DNA from: an uncultured Chloroflexota bacterium
GTDB taxonomy: Bacteria > Chloroflexota > Anaerolineae > Aggregatilineales > Phototrophicaceae
NCBI GenBank assembly: GCA_937974245.1
Contig: CALJKV010000106.1
Coordinates: 111,261 to 175,260, forward strand
DNA length: 64,000 bases
Direction: 5' to 3'
A program made the position numbers and the translations under genes. The notes under the pieces were generated by a model. It saw nothing but the letters and a program-made list of their open reading frames with translations. It was not told where the DNA came from and searched no databases. Positions 1 through 8,378 of this stretch are shown piece by piece. Positions within the stretch are counted from its first letter, which is position 1; each line of letters starts with the position of its first letter.

Positions 1-875
1 GGTTGCTGATTGCATTGCTGAGTAACGGTCACATCTTAATAGAAGGTGTGCCGGGATTGGCGAAAACCCTGGCAGTGCGAACCCTGGCCCAGGCCATCAA
101 CGTCCGCTTCCAGCGCATTCAATTCACACCCGATCTGCTGCCTGCCGACCTGGTAGGCACACAGATTTATCACCCGGCCAGTGGTGGATTCACGCCGCAC
201 CCTGGGCCAATCTTTAGCAACATTGTCCTGGCGGATGAAATTAACCGCGCCCCGGCGAAAGTGCAGTCTGCTCTCCTGGAAGCGATGGAAGAACGTCAGG
301 TCACGCTGGGCGAACAGACATTTCCACTCGATGATCCATTTCTTGTGTTGGCAACGCAGAACCCGATTGAACAAGAGGGCACGTATCCGCTGCCGGAAGC
401 GCAGCTCGACCGTTTTATGCTCAAGGTCGTTGTGGGATATCCGTCTCGTGATGAAGAAAGAGTCATTATTGAGCGCATGGCTGGTGAACCACCCCCGCCG
501 CCGCAACCTGTCATTGGCCCGGACGTGATCCGGCGAGCACGAGAAGTCGTCGCCGCTATTTACGTGGATGAGAAGATCAAGAATTACGTCTTGGATATTG
601 TATTCGCCACGCGCGACCCGGCAGCAAACGGCTTTAAGGAAATTCGTTCCTTAATCGCCTTTGGCGCCTCACCGCGTGCGACAATTTTCCTGGTCAAAGC
701 GGCCAAAGCTCATGCCTTTCTGCGGGGCAGGGGGTATGTGACACCGGATGACGTGAAGCAGATCGCACCAGATGTACTGCGCCACCGCATTCTGGTGACG
801 TTTGAGGCTGAGGCGGAAAATGTTACGTCTGCGCAGATTATCCAACAGATTTTGAATAAGGTAGCGGTTCCCTGA
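1..875 (+). CDS. MoxR-family AAA+ ATPase, 5' end cut by window edge
   Basis: This is a MoxR AAA+ ATPase, a chaperone-like ATPase that normally works with vWA-domain proteins encoded beside it. The Walker A motif GVPGLAKT lies about 20 residues into the visible frame. Walker B/sensor sequences LADEINRAPAK and ATQNPIEQEGTYPLPEAQLDRF follow, then the C-terminal lid. Family members usually carry about 35 more residues before Walker A, and the frame is open to base 1, so the true start lies outside the window; the TTG at base 3 is not a credible start. The stop overlaps the DUF58 start by one base (TGATG). It heads an operon with DUF58 and Bat genes. Confidence 0.95.
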   Translation, partial: LLIALLSNGHILIEGVPGLAKTLAVRTLAQAINVRFQRIQFTPDLLPADLVGTQIYHPASGGFTPHPGPIFSNIVLADEINRAPAKVQSALLEAMEERQVTLGEQTFPLDDPFLVLATQNPIEQEGTYPLPEAQLDRFMLKVVVGYPSRDEERVIIERMAGEPPPPPQPVIGPDVIRRAREVVAAIYVDEKIKNYVLDIVFATRDPAANGFKEIRSLIAFGASPRATIFLVKAAKAHAFLRGRGYVTPDDVKQIAPDVLRHRILVTFEAEAENVTSAQIIQQILNKVAVP

Positions 876-1753
876 TGCTCACAGCCGAGACTCTGCGAAA
901 AATTCGGCGCGTTGATTTGCGGACGCGCCGCCTGGTAGATGAAACGTTCTCCGGTGCATATCACTCAATTTTCAAGGGCCGGGGCATCGAATTCGATACG
1001 GTTCGTCCTTATGAACCCGGCGATGATGTGCGTGATATTGACTGGAATGTGACCGCCCGTGCTGGAACACCTTTTATCAAGCGTTATGTTGAAGAGCGAG
1101 AACTCACTGTGATGCTCGCCTTAGACATCAGCGCCTCATCCTTTTTTGGTACGCAGACCCGACAGAAACGCGATACAGCCGTCGAGTTGGGGGCGGTGCT
1201 GGCCTATTCCGCTATCCGCAATCAAGATCGTGTAGGGCTGCTCTTGTTCACTGACCAGGTGGAACTGTATGTTGCGCCGCACAAAGGGCATAATCATGTA
1301 TTGCGTCTGATTCGTGACCTGATGGCGGCACAACCATCCCACGCGGGAACTAACCTGGGTGTAGGGTTGCGCACAATAAACCGCTTGCTTAAGCGTCGGG
1401 CGATTGTGTTTTTGATGTCAGATTTTCTGGCTGCGGGCGAGTCTTATGCACAGGATTTGCTCCTGACTGCCCGCCGTCATGACCTGATCGGTGTCGTGTT
1501 AAGCGACCCCCTGGAAGCCGCCTGGCCGGAGGCGGGCCTCGTGGCGCTGCGGGATGCTGAAACTGGCGAAATCGCCTGGGGGGATACAGCATCGCGCGCC
1601 TGGCGTGAGGATTTTATTCAGGGTGCGCGTCGTTTCCGTGAGGCGCGGGATATGGTCTTGTCCCAAGCCCAGGTTGACCGGATTGATGTGCCAACTAATG
1701 GCGATTATGTGTTGGCATTGACTCGATTCTTTCAGGGGCGGGCGCGGCGTTGA
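875..1753 (+). CDS. DUF58 domain protein
   Basis: DUF58 protein of 292 residues with the family signature RPYEPGDDVRDIDWNVTAR at about residues 46-64 and a vWA-like strand LALDISASSFF at about 80-90. DUF58 proteins pair with MoxR ATPases; the biochemical role is not established, though envelope stress or complex assembly is often proposed. The start ATG overlaps the MoxR stop by one base, and the stop overlaps the next start codon by four bases (TTGA), so translation is probably coupled. There is no signal peptide or clear membrane segment, so a cytoplasmic or membrane-associated location is likely. Confidence 0.92.
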   Translation: MLTAETLRKIRRVDLRTRRLVDETFSGAYHSIFKGRGIEFDTVRPYEPGDDVRDIDWNVTARAGTPFIKRYVEERELTVMLALDISASSFFGTQTRQKRDTAVELGAVLAYSAIRNQDRVGLLLFTDQVELYVAPHKGHNHVLRLIRDLMAAQPSHAGTNLGVGLRTINRLLKRRAIVFLMSDFLAAGESYAQDLLLTARRHDLIGVVLSDPLEAAWPEAGLVALRDAETGEIAWGDTASRAWREDFIQGARRFREARDMVLSQAQVDRIDVPTNGDYVLALTRFFQGRARR

Positions 1754-2694
1754 TTCCAACACGGTGGAACTATGGACGGTTTGCGCTTGTTTTTGCGATT
1801 CTGTCTGTATTTTCGGGAATTGTAACGGCACAGGATGGGGTGAGTGCCCGCTTTGTAGCACAGAACCTCGCGCCGTTGGTGGGGCAGCCGGTAGAGCTGG
1901 TATTGACAGTACAGGTTCCTGCTGGAGCGATAATGAACTGGCCGGATTTTCCCGAAGAATGGTCGCCGTTCACGGTACGAGCGGTGGGCGAGAAAGAGAT
2001 CGTGAGCAGTGATAGTGGCCAGACTATCCGGCAGATATTGACTGTAATTTTGTGGCAGCCCGGTGACTACGAAACGCCCGGCTTGACACTGGATTACCAA
2101 CTGGAAGGCCAGACTGAGACCCGGCAGATTATTGCTGAAAAAGCGTTTTTCTCTGTACCGAGTGTACTTGAATCAGAAGACCTGACGCTGCGCCCGCTAA
2201 AGCCACCTGTTTCACTACCCTATGTATCGCCCTTACTGGTGCTGGCGGCCGCTGCCGGGTTTGTCATTGCCGTTTTTGCGGGCCGGCCCTGGTGGCATCG
2301 TTCGACGGTAGGGTTGAGGCAGGTGGTCGTTGCTAGCGATCTGCATCCGGCGGCACAGGCAGCCTTAACCCGAATTCGTCGAGCAGCCGATAACCCACAG
2401 GCGGCAGAGTCCTATCGTGTGGCAGCGGATGCTTTGCGCGGCTATGTGGGGCAGCGTTTTGGGTTGCCCGCGCCTGAATGGACAACAGGAGAATTAGTGG
2501 CTGCATTGGAAACTCACCCCGAACTGGCGCTGCGCCGTCTGCGTGAACTCGGCCACATGCTGGAGCAGGCCGATCTTGTCAAGTTCGCTGCAGTGCAGCC
2601 TCGCATGAAGGCTGCTCAGCGATTATTGGGTGCTGCTTATCAGTGGATAGAACAGGTTGACCGGGCGGCTAGCACTGCCGAAAAACAACTATGA
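1750..2694 (+). CDS. Membrane-anchored BatD/DUF4381-like protein
   Basis: A 314-residue protein with an N-terminal signal sequence (about residues 9-27). A beta-rich extracytoplasmic domain follows, resembling the start of BatD proteins, then one membrane helix near residues 156-175 and a helical C-terminal cytoplasmic part of DUF4381 type. The start is a TTG overlapping the DUF58 stop; the stop overlaps the BatA ATG in ATGA. Position between DUF58 and BatA is the usual one for such accessory proteins in Bat operons. It may hold the vWA proteins at the membrane, but that is inference. Family assignment is moderate because the sequence is divergent. Confidence 0.75.
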   Translation: MIPTRWNYGRFALVFAILSVFSGIVTAQDGVSARFVAQNLAPLVGQPVELVLTVQVPAGAIMNWPDFPEEWSPFTVRAVGEKEIVSSDSGQTIRQILTVILWQPGDYETPGLTLDYQLEGQTETRQIIAEKAFFSVPSVLESEDLTLRPLKPPVSLPYVSPLLVLAAAAGFVIAVFAGRPWWHRSTVGLRQVVVASDLHPAAQAALTRIRRAADNPQAAESYRVAADALRGYVGQRFGLPAPEWTTGELVAALETHPELALRRLRELGHMLEQADLVKFAAVQPRMKAAQRLLGAAYQWIEQVDRAASTAEKQL

Positions 2695-3686
2695 CGTTTC
2701 GTTTCGCACATCCCTTGGCTTTGGTACTCTTGCTCCTTCCTCCACTACTGTGGCTAGTTTCCCACTGGTTTGGTTGGGAGTGGGTTGTGCCGGGATTGCG
2801 TTATTCCGATACCCGCTTATTGAATGGGTTGCATGTCGGGTGGCGGGTGAGGCTGCGGCGTTTGCCGGATGCGCTGCGGTTTTTGGCGTGGCTGCTGCTG
2901 GTTGTAGGTCTGGCACGGCCACAGAGCGGGAGGTCTCAGGAGATTATCCAGGGGCAGGGCGTGGATATTGTACTGGCGTTGGATATTTCTGGCAGTATGG
3001 CCGGGCTGGATTTTCAGCCACAGAACCGGCTTAGCGCCGCTAAAGCCGTGATAGGTGATTTTGTATCCGGGCGGGAATTTGACCGGATTGGCCTGGTGGT
3101 GTTTGCCAGTGATGCCTTTCAAATGGTACCCCCCACCCTTGATTATCCGGCGCTGCTGCGTTCCCTGGAAAGTGTGCGCTTAGCGGGTGAGATGGGTATT
3201 GGTGATGCCACCGCCATCGGCCAGGGATTGGCAACGGCGGCGAATATGATGCGGAGTGGTACGGCGGTCAGCAAGGTGATTATCCTGTTGACAGACGGCG
3301 CGAACACCGCAGGGAACTTCGACCCGGTTACGGCGGCACAGGCTGTTGCTGCCTTAGGAATGCGTGTCTATGCGATTGGTATGGGCAAGCCCGGGCTTGT
3401 GCCGTTTATGGATGCGAGCGGCAGTACCATTACTGTCGAAAGTGATTTGGATGAAACCACGTTGCAAGCGATTGCTGCCACCGCGAATGGTCGTTACTTT
3501 CGTGCAGAAGACGCCGCCGATTTGCGACAGGTTTACGAGCAGATTGATGCATTAGAGCGCAGTGATGTTGAAAAACAGGTCTTTGTGCGCTGGCAGGAGC
3601 AGGCCTGGGCGCTGTTATGGACTGGGTTTGCCGCCCTCATTCTTGAGCGTGTCTTGCGGCATAGTGTGTTTCAGGCCGTGCCATGA
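2691..3686 (+). CDS. batA: BatA-like von Willebrand factor A membrane protein
   Basis: A vWA protein of 331 residues with two N-terminal membrane helices (about 8-28 and 60-78), a vWA domain from about residue 92, and a C-terminal helix near 300-325. The MIDAS metal site is intact: LALDISGSM places the DxSxS motif at D98, with the later threonine in the segment around TAIGQG and the aspartate in LLTDGAN. BatA proteins form membrane complexes with BatB under the MoxR ATPase. ATGA overlaps couple it to both neighbours. Confidence 0.92.
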   Translation: MTFRFAHPLALVLLLLPPLLWLVSHWFGWEWVVPGLRYSDTRLLNGLHVGWRVRLRRLPDALRFLAWLLLVVGLARPQSGRSQEIIQGQGVDIVLALDISGSMAGLDFQPQNRLSAAKAVIGDFVSGREFDRIGLVVFASDAFQMVPPTLDYPALLRSLESVRLAGEMGIGDATAIGQGLATAANMMRSGTAVSKVIILLTDGANTAGNFDPVTAAQAVAALGMRVYAIGMGKPGLVPFMDASGSTITVESDLDETTLQAIAATANGRYFRAEDAADLRQVYEQIDALERSDVEKQVFVRWQEQAWALLWTGFAALILERVLRHSVFQAVP

Positions 3687-4699
3687 ATGGATTTATGCTT
3701 CCCTCTGTGTTGGCGCTTTTGTTCCTCCTCCCTTTTGCCGCCGCTTTCTTCGTCTGGCGCTGGCGGGTCCGGACGGCTTTGCTGTATTCCCTGGGGGACG
3801 CCGGCCAGCTGGCTGGCCTGGTGACTACGATACGATCCGCCCGGCGGGTAGTGAAGCTGGCACTGTGGTTTGTAGCAGTCGGCGCACTTATTTTCGCCTT
3901 GTCCCGTCCGTTGTGGGGTTTTGAAGCTACAGCCATCGAGGCGCGGGGAGTCTCTGTCATGGTGGTGTTGGATGTCAGTGCCAGTATGGACGCCCAGGAT
4001 GTGAATCCCAGCCGTCTCGAACAGGCAAAGTTTGCGGTGCGGGACTTATTTTCTGCGTTGGCGGGCAACGAATTAGGGTTGGTGCTGTTCGCCGGGCAAG
4101 CGATTATCCAGTTCCCCTTGACGACCGATACTGGGGCAGCGGAATCCTTCCTGAACGCGGTGAGTACCCAGTCTATGACCCGTCAGGGGACGGTGATTGA
4201 TGCAGCTATCCAGTTAGCTATGCGTGGTTTTGAGGGGGGACGCTCTGGCACACAGGTGATTATTCTGGTGAGTGATGGCGAAAACTTTGAGGGAGACCCG
4301 CTCCGTGCAGCGGCTGAAGCCAGGGAACAGGGTATAACCATTTATGCGTTGGGCGTTGGCGGCACGGGTGAGGGGGCGCCGATTCCTGTTTTTGATGCAA
4401 ACGGGCAAATCACCGGCTACAAATCGGAGGCGGATGGTAGTCTGGCGCTCTCCCGGTTGAACGAAGTGATTTTGCAGCAGGTTGTTGACCGTGCTGGAGG
4501 TCAGTACTGGTATCTGGATGGTGGTGCGGATAGTGTGCGGGCGCTGGCGGATGAGGTGAGTAAGCTGGAGTATGGAGGACTGGGAAGCCAGGCGGAGCGG
4601 CGCGGTATCGAACGATTCGGAATTTTTGTTGTGCTTTCGCTCCTGGCACTTTCGGTGGAGATGTTGATGCCGGAAACGACTTTTAATGAGACAGCATAA
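3683..4699 (+). CDS. batB: BatB-like von Willebrand factor A membrane protein
   Basis: This 338-residue protein is a paralogue of the preceding gene: two N-terminal membrane helices (about 5-25 and 57-76), a vWA domain from about residue 90, and a C-terminal helix near 312-330. The MIDAS motif VVLDVSASM puts the first aspartate at D97, and ILVSDGENF carries the later acidic residue. A BatA-BatB pair in tandem is the standard Bat layout. The start overlaps the BatA stop in ATGA. The C-terminal helix keeps the vWA domain anchored to the membrane at both ends. Confidence 0.92.
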   Translation: MNGFMLPSVLALLFLLPFAAAFFVWRWRVRTALLYSLGDAGQLAGLVTTIRSARRVVKLALWFVAVGALIFALSRPLWGFEATAIEARGVSVMVVLDVSASMDAQDVNPSRLEQAKFAVRDLFSALAGNELGLVLFAGQAIIQFPLTTDTGAAESFLNAVSTQSMTRQGTVIDAAIQLAMRGFEGGRSGTQVIILVSDGENFEGDPLRAAAEAREQGITIYALGVGGTGEGAPIPVFDANGQITGYKSEADGSLALSRLNEVILQQVVDRAGGQYWYLDGGADSVRALADEVSKLEYGGLGSQAERRGIERFGIFVVLSLLALSVEMLMPETTFNETA

Positions 4700-5384
4700 G
4701 CCCATGATGACAGGCATTTTGCATAGGCAAACACGACAAAGGCTGGTGGTCTGCGTGCTCGTCATATTGGCGGGTTGTGCCGTAAACCCGGCGGAACGCA
4801 ATAACGCGGGTAATGCGTTGTACGGGCAGGGGGATTACACTGGCGCGGTGGATGCCTACCAGTTAGCCCAGGTGACCGCGCCCGATGACCCCGTACCCTA
4901 CTATAATGCTGGCAGTGCTTTAGCAATGGACGGCGATTTGCAACTGGCGGTGCTGGCTTTGCAACAATCCTTAAAAACCGCCGATACACCTCTGCAGGCA
5001 CGAACCTATTATAACCTGGGTAATGTGTATATGGCGTTAGGGCAATTCACTGATGCCGTCGGCGCCTACCAGCAGACCTTGTTGCGTCAACCGGATGACG
5101 CCGATGCCCGTTACAACCTGGAATTGGCGTTGCTCCAGATTATGCCACCGCCTGATGAGCGTGGGGGGGATGCTACACCGACTCCTGAATCCGGCGACAG
5201 CAGCCAACCAAACCTGGATGCCACAGAGACTTCTACGGCTGTCCCTGCGCCGGAAAAAGCTCTCAGCCCCGCAGACGCAGAAAGGTTACTCGACAGTGCG
5301 GGACAGAACCAACATATATTGCCTGCAGTTCTATCAACCGATTCTGCCCCTTTTAATGTTGGTGCCTCACAGAGGGACTGGTAG
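4686..5384 (+). CDS. TPR-repeat lipoprotein (BatC-like)
   Basis: A 232-residue tetratricopeptide protein. The N-terminal hydrophobic stretch ends in a lipobox (VILAGC, Cys at residue 31), so it should be a lipoprotein on the outer face of the membrane. Three or so TPR units follow, each with Asn/Tyr-rich turns such as YYNLGNVYMALGQFTDAVGAY. The C-terminal third is low-complexity, rich in Pro, Thr and Ser. In Bat operons, TPR proteins of this kind are called BatC/BatE and probably scaffold protein contacts. The start chosen overlaps BatB by 14 bases; ATG at 4704 is an alternative. Confidence 0.8.
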   Translation: MRQHKPMMTGILHRQTRQRLVVCVLVILAGCAVNPAERNNAGNALYGQGDYTGAVDAYQLAQVTAPDDPVPYYNAGSALAMDGDLQLAVLALQQSLKTADTPLQARTYYNLGNVYMALGQFTDAVGAYQQTLLRQPDDADARYNLELALLQIMPPPDERGGDATPTPESGDSSQPNLDATETSTAVPAPEKALSPADAERLLDSAGQNQHILPAVLSTDSAPFNVGASQRDW

Positions 5385-5387
5385 CGA

Positions 5388-6746
5388 ATGACGTGGGTAA
5401 GGTCGTTTGTCGGTATCATCATAGGGCTGGTGCTGCTGAACGGGTTCGCTGTGGCACAGGGTGGCAGCGATTACTATGTTGAAGCCGAAGTAGATAATGT
5501 GACTCCCTTTGTCGGGCAGCGTATCGTCTATACGCTGCGGTTTTTTGCTGCTGCCGATGTCGCCCTTCCGGTGCAGACCCGTTACCAGCCGTCTTCTTTC
5601 GAGGGGTTCTGGTATGGCGGCGAACTGGCCGAGCAACAGACGATCCAACAGCTAGATGGACGACAGTATGTTATTCGTGAGATTCGCACCGTGTTATACC
5701 CGCTGCGAGCCGGCAGCATAACCATTTCATCTGCCGGAATTGTCTTCCCGGCCACTGTGTTTCGGGGCGAAGAGACACTCGCCGCGGATTCGCTCTTGCT
5801 AGATGTCCAATCGCTGCCGGAAGGTGCGCCAGAGGAATATAACGGCGCGGTGGGGCAGTTTGATATGGTGGCGACTATAGACCGCAATGAAGTGGCCCAG
5901 GGTGAACCCATCATACTCAACCTGGTGGTGACCGGGACGGGTAATGTGGAACAACTCTTGCCTCCACAACTGAATTTGCCGCAGAATTGGCGCGTGTATA
6001 TGGAGTCGCCGGTATACCGCCCACTTGATGATGTGATGACGCTGGCTGTGAAAGCGTTCTCCTGGCAGCTTGTTCCCGCTGAGTCTGGAGAGCACGTACT
6101 CCCCGCTGTAACTCTTCACTTTTTCGACCCCGTTAGCCAGACCTATCGCTCTATCAGTACTGCGCCTGTGTCTCTAAACATCATCCCGGTAAACCCTGTC
6201 TCTGGTGGATCACCCTCCAGTGAATCGGCCACCGTAGAGACCGGACTGCATCCCATTAAGCCTGTTCCCGCCAGCCTGGATGACCGATTGTCAGGCAGGG
6301 ATAACGGCGTCTGGCTGTATCCTCTGTTCGGGTTACCATTACTGGGTATTCTGGTCGCTGCCGGATGGCATCATCGGCGGCGCTGGTTGGTACAGAACCG
6401 GCTGCGCCTTCAGCAGGCCAGAGCGCTGACGAAGGCCAGACACGAGTTGCAATCTGCCCTTAAGCTCCCGTCAGAACAGGCCTATGGTGCGGTTAGCGCA
6501 GTGGTTCTGAGCTACCTGTACGACAAGACTGATGTGACTATGCTGGGCAAAGGACATGCTGAACTTCAGGAGGTGATGATGCGGACGAATAGTGTTTCCA
6601 ACTCAGCAGCACGCCGTCTTATTGTCTGTCTGGAACGCGCTGAAGAAGGGCGATTTGCCCCATTGGAAACAGGCACCGTCCAGGCTTTGGTGGCGCATAC
6701 CGTAGAAGCACTGACAGCGGTAGATGGCGAGTGGCGGTCAGGATGA
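5388..6746 (+). CDS. batD: BatD-like membrane protein (oxygen-tolerance family)
   Basis: BatD-family protein of 452 residues. It has an N-terminal signal peptide ending near VAQGG, then two tandem beta-sandwich modules. The first begins YYVEAEVDNVTPFVGQRIVY; the second includes MVATIDRNEVAQGEPIILNL. One membrane helix lies at about 308-328, followed by an Arg-rich helical cytoplasmic tail. BatD is normally encoded with BatA/B/C and is thought to present an extracytoplasmic surface for the complex. The gene follows the TPR lipoprotein by three bases, and its stop overlaps the next ATG in ATGA. Confidence 0.85.
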   Translation: MTWVRSFVGIIIGLVLLNGFAVAQGGSDYYVEAEVDNVTPFVGQRIVYTLRFFAAADVALPVQTRYQPSSFEGFWYGGELAEQQTIQQLDGRQYVIREIRTVLYPLRAGSITISSAGIVFPATVFRGEETLAADSLLLDVQSLPEGAPEEYNGAVGQFDMVATIDRNEVAQGEPIILNLVVTGTGNVEQLLPPQLNLPQNWRVYMESPVYRPLDDVMTLAVKAFSWQLVPAESGEHVLPAVTLHFFDPVSQTYRSISTAPVSLNIIPVNPVSGGSPSSESATVETGLHPIKPVPASLDDRLSGRDNGVWLYPLFGLPLLGILVAAGWHHRRRWLVQNRLRLQQARALTKARHELQSALKLPSEQAYGAVSAVVLSYLYDKTDVTMLGKGHAELQEVMMRTNSVSNSAARRLIVCLERAEEGRFAPLETGTVQALVAHTVEALTAVDGEWRSG

Positions 6747-7510
6747 GACGACGAGGCCTGCTATTGCTATTGTTATTGTTGCTCGCTGGCCGGGGGGTGG
6801 GACAGGGCGATAATACCCTCGCGATATTTACCCAGGCGAATGCAGCTTACGAAAGTGGCAATTATGCCCGGGCAATTACATTGTATCGCACGCTGGAAAA
6901 CTTGTTTATTGACGATGCCCGCCTGTATTACAACCTGGGAAATGCCTACTATCAAACCGGGGATATGGGGTGGGCGCTGCTATACTACTTACGGGCGCAG
7001 GCGCTCATCCCACGTGACGCGGACTTGATCGCCAATATCGCGGTTGTACGGGCTGAGCGAGTTGATATTCAGAGCGATGAAACCGGTATTCTCGAAGGGC
7101 TGGCAGCACTGACCACGGGTATCTTACAGATTGTTGAACTGGCGGCGCTCATCGGCCTGGTATGGGCAATCTGGTGTGCGGTGGTGATCGTGTTTACTGT
7201 GCAGCGGCGTTGGCGCGAGACATTGCGCAGCCCACTGCTCGTTGTGGGGGCAGTTGTGGTATTTGGCAGTATGCTCCTGGTAAGCCGTGTCTACGTGACA
7301 GAAAATCGCCCGGCGGCAGTAATCACTGCCTCTCGTACACAGGCGATGAGCGGCCCAGGGATGGATTACTTGCCATTGTACCCACTCTATGCCGCAGCGG
7401 AAATTCGCCTTATGGAATCCCGCATGGGGTGGGTGCGTTTCAGCTTGCCAGACGGGCGACAGGGCTGGCTGCCGGAGGATGTTATCATGGTGGTAGGGGT
7501 GCGGCGGTAG
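6743..7510 (+). CDS. TPR and SH3-like domain membrane protein (BatE-like)
   Basis: Product of about 255 residues: a Leu-rich signal peptide, two TPR units (FTQANAAYESGNYARAITLY and the one containing YYNLGNAYYQTGDMGWAL), two membrane helices (about 125-150 and 160-180), and a C-terminal bacterial SH3-like domain (roughly residues 190-250) with AMSGPGMDYLPLYPL and GWVRFSLPDGRQGWLP. This TPR-TM-TM-SH3 order is typical of BatE-type proteins in Bat operons. I placed the start at the ATG in the ATGA overlap with batD; a GTG at 6731 is the alternative. It ends the operon, eight bases from the convergent sucD. Confidence 0.82.
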   Translation: MRRRGLLLLLLLLLAGRGVGQGDNTLAIFTQANAAYESGNYARAITLYRTLENLFIDDARLYYNLGNAYYQTGDMGWALLYYLRAQALIPRDADLIANIAVVRAERVDIQSDETGILEGLAALTTGILQIVELAALIGLVWAIWCAVVIVFTVQRRWRETLRSPLLVVGAVVVFGSMLLVSRVYVTENRPAAVITASRTQAMSGPGMDYLPLYPLYAAAEIRLMESRMGWVRFSLPDGRQGWLPEDVIMVVGVRR

Positions 7511-7518
7511 CGGCCTTT

Positions 7519-8376
7519 TTAGTTTAGCAATTCGGGGATGCTTTCTGGGTTGCTGGCGACGCGGACTCCTGCCGCCTGTAATGCCTGGATTTTCTCTTGC
7601 ACTGTTCCTGTGCCATTTTCGATTATCGCCCCGGCATGACCCATTCTGATACCTGTCGGGGCGCTGTTCCCGGCGATAAAGGCCACCACGGGTTTCGTCA
7701 TGTAACCTTTGATAAACTCCGCAGCATCTACTTCAGTACGCCCGCCGATTTCCCCAATCATCACGATTTTCTCGGTTTCCGGGTCTTCTTCAAACATCTT
7801 CAGCACATCTACGAAATCTGTGCCGATCACCGGATCACCACCGATACCCACACACGCGGTCTGTCCGATGCCCGCCTGGGTGAGAGTGTAAACGATTTCA
7901 TAAGTAAGTGTGCCGCTGCGAGACACCACCCCCACACTTCCGGGTATGGCGATATAACCCGGTATGATGCCGATTTTTACCTGATTGGGGATGAGCAGAC
8001 CAGGGCAATTGGGACCAATCAGGCGGCTGTTGGTGTATTGAATATACTCATAAATGTGCATCATATCTTGAATCGGGATGCCTTCGGTGATGCATACAAT
8101 TAGCGCTATTTGCGCATTGATTGCCTCATATATAGCGTCGGCTGCGTGTGCGGCCGGTACATAGATGATGCTGGCATTCGCGCCCGTCGCGTCTACCGCC
8201 TTCTGGACAGTATCAAAGACTGGCTTGCTATGCACCCATTCACCGCCCTTCCCCGGTGTCACACCGCCCACGACATGCGTGCCATACTCGATCATCTGCG
8301 CAGTGTGAAAGCTCCCCTCACGCCCGGTAATGCCTTGCACAATCAAGCGCGTATCATTGTTCACAAGTATAGACAT
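7519..8376 (-). CDS. sucD: Succinate-CoA ligase (ADP-forming) subunit alpha
   Basis: Alpha subunit of succinyl-CoA synthetase, a TCA-cycle enzyme that interconverts succinyl-CoA and succinate with nucleotide phosphorylation. At 285 residues it has normal length. The CoA-binding Rossmann start (RLIVQGITGREGSFHTAQM), GVTPGKGG, GPNCPG and the glycine-rich GIGGDPVIGT are present. The phosphohistidine lies in GIRMGHAGAII near residue 243. It starts two bases after the sucC stop, so the pair is cotranscribed. Unlike the beta subunit, nothing in its active site looks altered. Confidence 0.96.
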   Translation of the reverse strand: MSILVNNDTRLIVQGITGREGSFHTAQMIEYGTHVVGGVTPGKGGEWVHSKPVFDTVQKAVDATGANASIIYVPAAHAADAIYEAINAQIALIVCITEGIPIQDMMHIYEYIQYTNSRLIGPNCPGLLIPNQVKIGIIPGYIAIPGSVGVVSRSGTLTYEIVYTLTQAGIGQTACVGIGGDPVIGTDFVDVLKMFEEDPETEKIVMIGEIGGRTEVDAAEFIKGYMTKPVVAFIAGNSAPTGIRMGHAGAIIENGTGTVQEKIQALQAAGVRVASNPESIPELLN

Positions 8377-8378
8377 GG

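Noticed and set aside
4214..4801. A 195-codon minus-strand frame spanning the batB/TPR junction
   Set aside because: It crosses two well-supported plus-strand genes, has odd composition and no ribosome-binding site.
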